A DNA stretch of 64,000 nucleotides from an uncultured Lachnospiraceae bacterium. GTDB taxonomy: Bacteria > Bacillota > Clostridia > Lachnospirales > Lachnospiraceae. Each line of letters opens with the position of its first letter. The first letter of the stretch is position 1. Under the pieces are notes generated by a model. The model was not told where the DNA came from, searched no databases, and saw nothing but the letters and a program-made list of their open reading frames with translations. Shown one piece after another: positions 1-9,600 of the stretch. Made by a program: the position numbers and the translations under genes. The stretch covers positions 39,050 through 103,049 of the forward strand of contig CAJTJY010000010.1 of the NCBI GenBank assembly GCA_910576975.1. The letters are read 5' to 3'.

Positions 1-2
1 AT

Positions 3-551
3 TCTTCATACAATGCAAAAACATTTCGCAAGGAAACAGAATCTTGCTGCGGCTTTCTTCCCATAGTAAAGCTTGATTTTCGCAAATTCGCCAGCTTGGA
101 AGATTTCAAGGATTATGTGACGCTGTTTGAAGATTCTGGATGGCGCCATATCGCCGGAAACCGTTCCGAAGGGCCACAGTATTTTGAAAAAATACAGCCA
201 AACAGCCCAGATGATATTTTCTCTGATTCCACGTCCAGCGCAAACCGTTACTGGCGAATGTTCTATATACAGCTTGGAATTTATACGCTGGAAATAGCTC
301 TGATAATTGTCTTGTTGATAAATATCATGGTTCAGCTCCTTTCTTTTTCCAACTGGAAGTCTCTGTACTACACGCCAGGATTATGGGAACTGCACGGTCT
401 TTCTTTTTGGAAAGCCTTTCTCCTTGAGACTCCTTTGGCATTACTGCGGAGCGGATTTCTGTTGCCTTTACTTGCTGTTGTTGCAGCATATTTCGGCTTT
501 TTGGGACTGCGTTCCTTTTACTGGCGCCGCAAAGAAAAAAGTGACAAATAA
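3..551 (+). CDS. DUF2812 family membrane protein, 5' end outside window
   Basis: The reading frame is already open at the window edge, so this is the C-terminal part of a gene that begins upstream. A TTG at 96 is in frame but lies inside the domain and is unlikely to be the start. The visible part begins with the end of a DUF2812 domain (a glycine-tryptophan motif, then a conserved phenylalanine-glutamate stretch and an acidic FSD segment). Two hydrophobic segments follow, at about residues 95-125 and 155-180, and the protein ends in a basic tail. DUF2812 proteins are membrane proteins of unknown function that often sit beside PadR-type regulators; the upstream neighbour cannot be seen here. 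Hairpin repeat A follows the stop codon. Confidence 0.7.
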   Translation, partial: SSYNAKTFRKETESCCGFLPIVKLDFRKFASLEDFKDYVTLFEDSGWRHIAGNRSEGPQYFEKIQPNSPDDIFSDSTSSANRYWRMFYIQLGIYTLEIALIIVLLINIMVQLLSFSNWKSLYYTPGLWELHGLSFWKAFLLETPLALLRSGFLLPLLAVVAAYFGFLGLRSFYWRRKEKSDK

Positions 552-568
552 TAAATCATGCTGCAAAG

Positions 569-660
569 GGCCGTTGCAAAATAGCCGCCATATACAGGAT
601 ATGCTTTCAGACCTCAAGAATCTCATCCATATATTGTATAAGCTGCATTTTGCAACGGCC
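569..660. repeat. Type A palindromic repeat, copy 1 (92 bp)
   Basis: The ends are inverted copies of each other (GGCCGTTGCAAAAT and ATTTTGCAACGGCC) around a central region containing ATATACAGGATATG-like sequence. The reverse complement of the repeat at 48557-48652 aligns along its length. It lies between the convergent DUF2812 and pdaA genes and is followed by a T-rich stretch, so it may also act as a bidirectional terminator. Confidence 0.75.
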
Positions 661-669
661 TCTTCTTTT

Positions 670-1506
670 TTAATCTGCTTCTTTCGCCGCTTTCACCCCT
701 GGCAATTGATCAAGAGAGCGAAAAGTATAACCCATCTGCTCCCACTTTGTCAAAAGTTCGTCAATTATTTCCCCATTTGTCTTAGAAGTATTATGTAATA
801 GCACGATCGCTCCTGGATGTACCCGTTTCAGAAGTTTGTCAAAAGCTTCCTCATGGGTTGGCTGGCTGTCCTGGTTCCAGTCGACATAGGCAAGGCTCCA
901 GAAAAACGTCTGATATCCCAGTTCTTTGGCAATCTGTAGATTATTCTCACTGTATTTTCCCTGGGGCGGACGGTAGTATTTGATCATCGGCTCGCCGACT
1001 GTCTGCTTATACAAGCTCTCCAACTCGCCCAGTTCTTTAGAAAATTGCTCCTTATTCATCTTTGTCATATCTGGATGATGATAACTATGATTGCCCACAA
1101 TATGGCCTTCCTCTGCCATCCGCTTCACCAAGTCTGGACTAGTAGTCAGATAATTTCCAACAATGAAAAATGTAGCTTTGGCGTCATGTTTTTTGAGCGC
1201 ATCTAAAATCAGAGGCGTATTGCCGTTTTCAAACCCACAGTCAAAGGTAAGGTATAATACTTTCTCCTTCGTATCCTCGGCATAAAAGGCATCATATTTT
1301 GCCATTTCTTCAAAGCTGGCATTTGCAACCGGGGGTTGCCCTTCTTCTTGAAAACTCAGTCCCCAGTTGCCCTCTGCGCCCGGCTGAAAGACCTTGGCTG
1401 CCGCAGGCACCGCCTGGGCTGCAAAACGCCCAAGAAAAAAGGCTCCCACAAATAAGACAAGTACCAAAACGACCGATTTTGCTTTTAAATTCTCCTGCAC
1501 AATCAT
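670..1506 (-). CDS. pdaA: PdaA-like polysaccharide deacetylase (peptidoglycan/spore cortex)
   Basis: This 278-residue protein is a NodB-fold polysaccharide deacetylase. It has an N-terminal membrane anchor or uncleaved signal (residues 11-32), then the catalytic domain with TFDCGFENG at 87-95 (metal/base aspartate), the HSYHH zinc motif at 140-144, and an RPP motif near 179. The TFDCGFENG form and the overall length fit the PdaA subgroup, which removes acetyl groups from N-acetylmuramic acid on the way to muramic-delta-lactam in spore cortex. Spore-forming capacity is supported by the SASP gene at 12.3 kb. A GGAGAG site precedes the ATG. It could also be a vegetative-wall deacetylase. The family is secure; the exact substrate is inferred. 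Confidence 0.85.
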   Translation of the reverse strand: MIVQENLKAKSVVLVLVLFVGAFFLGRFAAQAVPAAAKVFQPGAEGNWGLSFQEEGQPPVANASFEEMAKYDAFYAEDTKEKVLYLTFDCGFENGNTPLILDALKKHDAKATFFIVGNYLTTSPDLVKRMAEEGHIVGNHSYHHPDMTKMNKEQFSKELGELESLYKQTVGEPMIKYYRPPQGKYSENNLQIAKELGYQTFFWSLAYVDWNQDSQPTHEEAFDKLLKRVHPGAIVLLHNTSKTNGEIIDELLTKWEQMGYTFRSLDQLPGVKAAKEAD

Positions 1507-1586
1507 CTCTCCATCCCCTTGGAAAAGGGGCGTTTCCTTTTGTTACATGTATATTTGATAGAAAGCCTTTTCATTCCAAAAACATC

Positions 1587-2138
1587 CTATTGGCGGTATA
1601 TTATTTTCTCTGCAAGCTCCCTGGCTCTGTCTTCGTCCGTTAAGTAAGCCGCAAGCCGCAGCGCAAAAGCAATGGAAGTGCCCATTCCTCGGCTGGTAAT
1701 CACGTTCCCTGCCTCCGCCACCTCTTCATAAATTACCTCTGCCCCAGTAAGCTTGTCCTCAAATCCAGGATAACATGCCGCTTGTTTTCCCTCCAGCAAC
1801 CCTGCCTGTCCTAAGACGCTTGGGGCAGCGCAGATGGCCGCCACAAGCTTTCCTGCTCCTGCAAAGGAACAGATTGTCTCGTTTACCCCTGCGTGTGCGC
1901 CAAGATTCGTTGTTCCTTCTAAGCCTCCAGGCAGCACGACGCCATCTAAGCTTTCAAAATCCACAGCCTCATACAATGTGTCTGCAATCACCGGAATATT
2001 ATGGGAACCACATACTTCTGCGCTCCCCATGATGGAGATCGTTGCTACCTCTACGCCTGCACGGCGCAGGATGTCTACCACAGTCAGTCCCTCAATCTCC
2101 TCAAATCCCTGTGCTAAAAAAACGCCTATTTTTTTCAT
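1587..2138 (-). CDS. DJ-1/PfpI family protein
   Basis: This 183-residue protein has the DJ-1/PfpI flavodoxin-like fold: N-terminal FLAQGFEEIE, a VVLPGG loop at 67-72, and the nucleophile elbow AAICAAP with Cys103. The acidic residues at 13-16 provide the glutamate that activates the cysteine. This subgroup (ThiJ/YajL-like) is cytoplasmic and is linked to glyoxal or peptide handling and oxidative stress, but the substrate cannot be read from sequence. A clear GGAGGG precedes the ATG. It is co-directional with yibE/F upstream, separated by the type B palindrome at 2185-2474, and with pdaA downstream. Confidence 0.85.
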   Translation of the reverse strand: MKKIGVFLAQGFEEIEGLTVVDILRRAGVEVATISIMGSAEVCGSHNIPVIADTLYEAVDFESLDGVVLPGGLEGTTNLGAHAGVNETICSFAGAGKLVAAICAAPSVLGQAGLLEGKQAACYPGFEDKLTGAEVIYEEVAEAGNVITSRGMGTSIAFALRLAAYLTDEDRARELAEKIIYRQ

Positions 2139-2184
2139 GTCTCATACCCTCCATGATGATTTTTAAAATTTTAATTTGTATTAT

Positions 2185-2474
2185 AGCAAATGGCATTGCA
2201 GGTGTAAACCTTGCAATGCTTTGAGTTTCCCCATTTTGCACATAAAAGAGGGCTGTCGCACGAATGTCTTTACTTGTTTAAAAGGTCTTGCCGCTCATGC
2301 GGCAAAGACAGAATACACAAAAATCACTCTGGAAAGCTAGCTTTCTAAGATGACTTTTGTGTATTTTGTTTGCATTGCTTTGCAATGGAAACCTTTTGAT
2401 CAAGTGAAGACATTCGTGCGACAGCCCTCTTTTATGTGCAAAATGGGGAAACTCAAATGCAATGCCATTTGCTC
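2185..2474. repeat. Type B palindrome, copy 1 (about 290 bp)
   Basis: The outer arms pair over a long distance: GCAAATGGCATTGCA at 2186-2200 matches the complement at 2458-2472, then TTGAGTTTCCCCATTTTGCA and the following GAGGGCTGTCGCACGAATGT pair with the opposite arm. The left arm holds a GCCGCTCATGCGGC hairpin, the right arm a CATTGCTTTGCAATG hairpin, and the centre a GGAAAGCTAGCTTTC hairpin. The left arm carries a short insertion at about 2201-2219. The element fills the gap between yibE/F and the DJ-1 gene and reaches the yibE/F stop codon. Confidence 0.85.
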
Positions 2475-3616
2475 TAATTCTTTTTTGTTTTTGTCCTGCT
2501 AAACACGTTTGCAGCTACCGCCGCCACAAGCGGGACTGTGCAGATTATGCCAACGCTTCCAGCAATCGCCTGCACGACTTCGATTGCCACAAAATTCGTA
2601 TTCATCAATTGCTGAAAACTCACGCCATAGGAATAAATCATCAACATCATATTTAATGAACTTCCTGCAAACGCCAATATCAGCGTATTTGACATGGTTC
2701 CCATGGCGTCTCTTCCAATATTCATGCCTGAGGCAAATAGCTCTCTAGCTCCAAGAGAAGGGTTTACCTGATGCAATTCTGCGATAGCGGAAGCGATGCT
2801 CATTGCCACGTCCATTACCGCTCCCATGCAGGCAATCAGCACGCCGCAGAGAAATAAGTTCTTTACCTCCAACTCCGTGGTGCTTGTGATCAAAAGCAGT
2901 GTTTCCGCTTCATCCATCTGGTAAGTGGTTACTGACATGATTCCCTGCGCCAGCAGAGAAAACACAGCTCCCACCAGCACTCCGCCAAGACTTCCCAGCG
3001 CCGCCACCACCGTCTTCGTACACACCCCGTCAATCAAGAAAAACGTCACAAAATTGCATACCAAGATCAAAGTTATTGTAACTCCAAGCGGAGAGTATCC
3101 TTTTAAAGACAGTGGCAACAGAATCCAGATAATGCACACCATGGTAAATACCAAGCCTGCCACTGACTTTGCGCCTTTCTTTCCTCCTACGGCAATCAGC
3201 AAAAGCACAAAGACCAGCAAGCATCCAATTAGCCATGGCACACGGTAATAATTATAGATGGAAACCTGATACGCTCCCTCGCCAGTCGTATCAATCCGTA
3301 TGGAAACCTTGTCTCCCTTGCCCACGCGTACATTGTAAAGCGAGCTGAAATAATTCTCCACGACTGCCGTATCGCCTTGATACCTTCCAGTGAGGATTTC
3401 CACCTCTAATGTCATGCTGCCGCGCCAGATTCCCTCCATCTGCTCATCTACGGTGATGCGGTTTTCAATCACCCGCATCACCTTTGCTACTTCATATTCA
3501 ATTCCTGCTGTATCGCTGCTGTGGTAGGTGGGCCTGTCATGGTTTGCATAATAGAGCATCCCTGCAAACAAAATCCCAACCGCCACAGCAATCACTATGT
3601 TTTTTATCTTGCTCAT
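2474..3616 (-). CDS. YibE/F family membrane protein
   Basis: This 380-residue protein has an N-terminal membrane segment (residues 7-25), a periplasmic-side beta-rich domain (about 30-125) and then seven or more membrane helices. The family signature GAVMDVAMSIASAI is present near residue 265, followed by the GRDAMGTMSNTLILAF segment. YibE/F proteins are conserved in Firmicutes and have no proven biochemical role. The start lies 13 bases beyond the stop of the giant secreted protein gene, so the two are almost certainly co-transcribed, which suggests a role at the cell surface. The ribosome site is weak, consistent with translational coupling. Confidence 0.85.
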   Translation of the reverse strand: MSKIKNIVIAVAVGILFAGMLYYANHDRPTYHSSDTAGIEYEVAKVMRVIENRITVDEQMEGIWRGSMTLEVEILTGRYQGDTAVVENYFSSLYNVRVGKGDKVSIRIDTTGEGAYQVSIYNYYRVPWLIGCLLVFVLLLIAVGGKKGAKSVAGLVFTMVCIIWILLPLSLKGYSPLGVTITLILVCNFVTFFLIDGVCTKTVVAALGSLGGVLVGAVFSLLAQGIMSVTTYQMDEAETLLLITSTTELEVKNLFLCGVLIACMGAVMDVAMSIASAIAELHQVNPSLGARELFASGMNIGRDAMGTMSNTLILAFAGSSLNMMLMIYSYGVSFQQLMNTNFVAIEVVQAIAGSVGIICTVPLVAAVAANVFSRTKTKKN

Positions 3617-3629
3617 TTATCTTTCCAAA

Positions 3630-6600
3630 TTATTTCTTGACTGTGATCTTGCAAGTCGCTTTCTTGCCGTTGGCTTTCACAGTAATGGTCGCTTTTCCGG
3701 CTTTCTTGGCAGTCACTTTGCCGCTCTTATTGACAGTCGCCACCTTTTTATTGGAACTTTGCCAAGTAACCTTGTCGCTTGCGGTAATAGGCGTCCTTGT
3801 CAATTTCAGCGTAAGGCTCTTCTTGACTTTGATGGTTGCATTTTTTTTGTTTAAAGCCAGTTTCTTGGTTTTTACATCTTTGGTCTGCACTTTCACCTTG
3901 CAGCTTGCTGTAGCTCCTGACTTCGTTGTCACTTTAATCGTTGCCGAACCTTTCTTCAGCGCTTTGAGCGTAACTTTTCCTTTCTTTACAATCACCTTGA
4001 CAACCTTGGCATTGGAAGACTTCCAGCTCTTATAGGCGTCATTGTTATATTTCGCTGTCAGGCCTTTGGTGCTTGTGCCTTTCTTCATTGTCAAAGATTT
4101 ATAATTCAGGGTAACGGTTCCAACTTTCACCTTGCAAGTCGCTTTCTTATCTCCTGCCGTGGCTGTGATCGTCACCGTTCCAGCCTTAATGCCTTTCACT
4201 GTTCCAGTTTTGGTCACTGTAGCGATACTGGGATTGGAGGATTTCCAAGTCACATTCTTATTTGTGGCGTTTGCTGGCAGCACTTTGGCTGTCAGTTTCA
4301 AGGTCTTGCCCTTTGCAACAGTGGCGCTGGTCTTATTTAGCGTTACTTTTGTAACTGGAACGGTTACTGACGGAGCATCTGTCACGGTAATGTTACATTC
4401 TGCACTCTTATCTCCTACCGTGGCAGTAATGATCGCTGTTCCAGCTTTCACTCCTGTCACCACTCCGTCATTAACTGTAGCTACCGTCTCATCAGAACTG
4501 CTCCATTTCAATGCTGATGCCGCTGCTTCCGGTTTCACTGTAGCGATCAGCTTCAATGTCTCGCCTACCCCGATGCTTGCGCTTGTCTTGTCTAAGGTAA
4601 CTTGCGTCGCCTCAACAGGTGGTTCTACTGTGCCTTTCTCCGTGACTGTCACTGTGCACACTGCGCTCTTTTCTCCCGCCGTGGCTGTGATCTCTGCCGT
4701 TCCTGCTTTCACTCCTGTCACCACTCCGTCATTTACCGTGGCTATTGTTTCATCGGAACTGCTCCATTTCACCTCTGCCTGCGTTGCTTCTGGCTCTACT
4801 TTGGCTGTCAGCTTCAATGTCTCGCCTACCTTGATGCTTCCACTCGTCTTGTCTAAGGTAATTCCTGTCACCTCTACTGGCGGCTCTTCGGTATCTTTTG
4901 CTTTGACTGTCACTGTGCATGTTGCGCTCTTTTCTCCCGCTGTGGCTGTGATCTCTGCCGTTCCTGCTTTCACTCCTGTCACCACTCCGTCATTTACCGT
5001 GGCTATTGTTTCATCGGAACTGCTCCATTTCACCTCTGCCTGCGCTGCTTCTGGCTCTACTTTGGCTGTCAGCTTCAATGTCTCGCCTACCTCGATGCTT
5101 CCGCTCGTCTTATCTAAGGTAATTCCTGTCACCTCTACTGGCGGCTCTTCGGTATCTTTTGCTTTGACTGTCACTGTGCATGTTGCGCTCTTTTCTCCCG
5201 CTGTGGCTGTGATCTCTGCCGTTCCTGCTTTCACTCCTGTCACCACTCCGTCATTTACCGTGGCTATTGTTTCATCGGAACTGCTCCATTTCACCTCTGC
5301 CTGCGCTGCTTCTGGCTCTACTTTGGCTGTCAGCTTCAATGTCTCGCCTACCTCGATGCTTCCGCTCGTCTTGTCTAAGGTAATTCCCGTCACCTCTACC
5401 GGCGGCTCTTCGGTATCTTTTGCTTTGACTGTCACTGTGCATGTCACACTCTGACTGCCTGCCTGAGCGGTAATTTCAACTATTCCGGCGCTTACGCCCG
5501 TTACTTTGCCATGGCTTACGGTGGCAATCGCATTGTTTGAGCTAATCCATTCTACTGTATCTTCCGCCTCTGCTGGTTCTACCGTGGCTGTCAGTTCCAA
5601 GGTCTCTCCTACCTCGATCGTGCCAGTCGTCTTGTCAAGCGTGATTCCTGTCGCCTCCACGGGCGGAACTGTCTGGCGAATCTCATCACAGTTTCGAACT
5701 CTCAGACATGTAATCGGCACGTCGGATTCTCCTTCTGGATGCGCATAAACCAATCCCACTGCAGATACCGAGGAGCCCATTTTGACAACGGATGACAACT
5801 CGTTTTTCTGAGTCTCTGCTGACAAAATATATCCGTCAATAAATATATTCGCTATTTCACCACTGCCATCATCAAGCCAGAACTGGGACACGCCCTCTAA
5901 AGACGCATCATGGAGCAGGTCTACGACCTTGCCTTCCACTTTCACCAGCTTGCCGCCAGATGTCTCATAATTCATAGCCTCTTTTGCAGTCATCGCCTGC
6001 GGCTCGTATATATGCGGCTGTGCGTCCAAAATCTTGGTAAACATTAACTGTAGCTCTTTGTCTCCCTGATATGCGTCTACATATCCGGTCGCCTGAACTT
6101 TTGTTCCCACTTCAAGCCCTTGATGCGCATATGGGAATACTGTAACGCCCGCTGTTTCATCCTGCAGATAAATCGTGTCAAAGAAAATATTGCCCTTTGT
6201 CGCTGTTCCTGCAGTGACATATCCCTCAATGGTGAAAATTTCGCCCATCTGACCTTTTCGCATATCTGCAATGTCTGTCACCGGCAAAGCTACTTGGGAA
6301 TCTCTTAAAATATTCTCTAAAATAGTCTTGTTTAGGAATGGCTTCACCGTATCTTCTTCTGCTTTCACTTCGAAATCAGACATGAATACCGTGCCTGCCA
6401 CAAATATATCCGCTCCGCTGCTCAATGTCTCGTGAGCCAGGGAAACTACGTTGCCTGGTTCCACGAAATTGGGCGTGCCTGGTACGGAATTCCCATTCTC
6501 ATCTTTGCAGTCAATCGATTTCGTGGTCTCAAATCCAGTCACTAACGCCTCTGCCTTTTTAGCTGCTACCGCTTCTGCATCCAGCGCTACCGTGCATCCG

Positions 6601-9600
6601 TTGTATGCGCTGTAAACCTGTCCTTCGATCTTGTTGTCCTCTTCGTCAACAAAATCCGCTACGGCGCCTTTCAAGTACTTGGAACTTGCATTAAAATTCT
6701 TGAGATTCAACCGATAAGGCTGACCTCCGTTGTTGGTCTCGTCATATGCCTGGTCGCTGTTCATGCGCGTCGTCGCTCCGACTGCCGCAAGAATCTTATT
6801 GATCTCTTTCGACGTCTGCACATCCGTAGTATCCTGGAAATCCGAAGCGCCGCAGACAATCAGCGATCCGCCTTTGTCCGCATAGTCTTTTACCACCTGC
6901 ACAAACGCATCGTCAAAATGACTGATTTGATAAGTACCGTCTGCTTTTTTCGCAGGCGCTGTAATCACCAGCAGCGCACAGTCGCTAAGCAGCTCACTTG
7001 TAATCTGATTCTCCTCGATATGCACCTCGATGTTCTTGTTGGAGTTCAGCGACTCGGCAATCTTTGTAAAATTACCCATGTTGCCGCTATAATTTCCGGT
7101 CACATAATCATTGGAATGCGTTCCGTCAATAATAACCTTCGTCACCAGCTCCGGCAGCATAAAGAACAGATTCAGCGTCGAGCCATAGATCTTGTCAACT
7201 CCGTTGAGCACCGCATGTACTTCTGCCGTGATCTGAACGCCGCCAGCCTTGTCGTGAGTATAAGAAAAACTATAAGTTTTGGTATTTCCAGCGGCAATCT
7301 TTTCTCCTGCTTCCAAATCAACGGCATGGATCACCTTGTCGCCAGACTTAAAGTTAATGGAGCGAATCTCCAGATCCACTTTTTCGTTATTATAAAGCTC
7401 GAGATTGATATCCAGCGGTTTTCCTTTCAGAGGAATCTTTGCGCTGGAAGTAAGACCGTTGATTCCGGCCTCGTCTACGCTGCCTACCCATACAGGAGCT
7501 GTCACGGCAATGTCGCCGTCCGCTTCTACCACTTTGAGATAATAGTAGGAATACTTGTTGTCAATCTCAAATTCTACCGTTGCCTTGTTTCCAGTCACCG
7601 TCTTCTTATCAAGCACTAATCCGCCATTGGTAATGACAGATACCGTGCCAAGGCCTGCATCCGTAGGATCGCTCAGCTCCGCTTTCAAATGCACGGTCTC
7701 TCCAGTGTCCCCGTCTCCAAGAACTGTGCCCATCTCGTAACCATCCAACGTATAATAAATGCTCAAATCATTGTCTTCTGTTGCATACACACGGTTATTG
7801 CGCATTGCATCATAGATATTTCCTCTGGTAAGGCTGTCTGCGAGCACCACAGAACGAGCCGTGTTAGCATCGCCCCAGCGTCCTTTATGGTTATCCTGAT
7901 TGTTGGTAGGAGCTACATGCCATCCCTTATCCAACGCTCTTTGGTAATATTCATAAGAAGGGAAATATCCGCTGCTTCCGATCGCTCCCTCGCCGTTTCC
8001 AACCTCAATCAAGGTAATCAGTCCGTCGATCGTCTCGTCATAATGAGCAAAATCGCTAAAATCACCAAACGTGGTTCCCGGATGATTGAACTGTGAAATG
8101 GAATCTGGCTGGGTCTTCAGAGCCGCATAATAATTCTGCAGCGCTGTGCTATAGGTTGCAAATTCTGTCTGCGTCCTGCTCTGGAACCCATTCGAGTTAA
8201 AGGTATTCATATGTCCAAGGCCATTAGACCAGGTCATCTCATAACCGAATAAGCCAACAAAGTCCTCTGACGAATACGTATCCGCCAACTGACGTCCTTC
8301 TTTCCACTCTTCACTGACTGATCCATCTAAGATCGATGCGCTTTCGGCATTGTCAAAGGAATTGGAGTGGTCCGTCACAGACAAAAAGTCCAAATTATCT
8401 ACTGCCTTCCCATGTTCATAAGCTTCCTGAGCCGTTCCTGCACCATCGGAATAACTGGTGTGGGAATGCATCTGTCCAAAATAAATATTATATTTTTCAT
8501 TTTCCCGCAGCGTATATGAGATTGTCACCTCGCTGCTCTCCAAATACCCTTCTTTGGTTGCTTTCACCTTATACACTGCCGGAAGCTCCGAAAGTTCCAG
8601 TTCATTATTGGAAACTTTTGTCCACTCTCCCCAGGTCTGATCTGCGTTCTGTTTTGCAGCATATATGGTCGCGCCCTCAGTATTGCAATTTAATTTTACA
8701 ATCGTCCCTGCTGGAACTGCTCCTCCATTGGGGGTTGCACGAACCGTTGAAGCCTGCGCCTGCGTGTATTGGTAAAGCAGTTTCACACTGTCAGCCATGC
8801 CCGTTTTGCTGGCATAAGCCCTGACATTGACCGGAAGGTCTGCAAGTACTGGCTCGTTCTGGGCATCATATTTTTGGAACGCTCCATTATTCAAAGAATA
8901 ATAAATCTCTGCGCCTTCCGTCTTTGTGGTCAGCGTCAACGGCGCATTGATCAGCACTTCCCCAGATGCCGGAGCCGCTGTTACTGGCTCGCAAACAGAA
9001 TTACCTTTGATAGGATTACCAGTAATTACCACGCTGTCTACCCTGGTAGTCCCCCCTGTAATTGCCGCCGTGCCGCCGTCTGCTCTGTCGTTTCCCGCCA
9101 CCATGCGAATATATAAATGTTCTGCATCTGTCGCACGCATCGGAACATCAAAGCCAAACGTCACATAATTTCCTGGCGCAAGGCTCGTTCTCGCCACGCC
9201 GTCGGTGATATCTCCTGAGCCTTCCTCTTCGTGACTAGCGCCGCCGCTTCCATAAGCCGTATACTTATACGCATAGGTACCCGTGGTAAAATCCTTGAAA
9301 TTATGACCATCCGTAGAGTACTTCAGTTGGAAAGATCCGGCAGCTGCATTTGTTCCGCGCATCCGGAAAGAAAGCTTCATATTGGTATAACCCGCTGAGC
9401 TTAATGCCAGCTGAATATAGTCGTCACTGCCGCTGCCTAGTTTTTCTCCTCCCATATAATACGAAGTAGAGCCCGTATTACTGGAAGTTGCTTTCATATA
9501 TGGCTGGATATTCGCTCCTTTTACGACTGCGGAATACTGTGCGTCTGCATCCATCATGTCATTGGTGGCAAACAAATCTCCTGGTATGCTGCCTGTTCCT

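Noticed and set aside
4132..5454. 440-codon open frame antisense to the BIG2 repeats
   Set aside because: It exists because the repeat DNA on the other strand has biased codons; it mirrors the repeats and has no ribosome site or recognisable domain.
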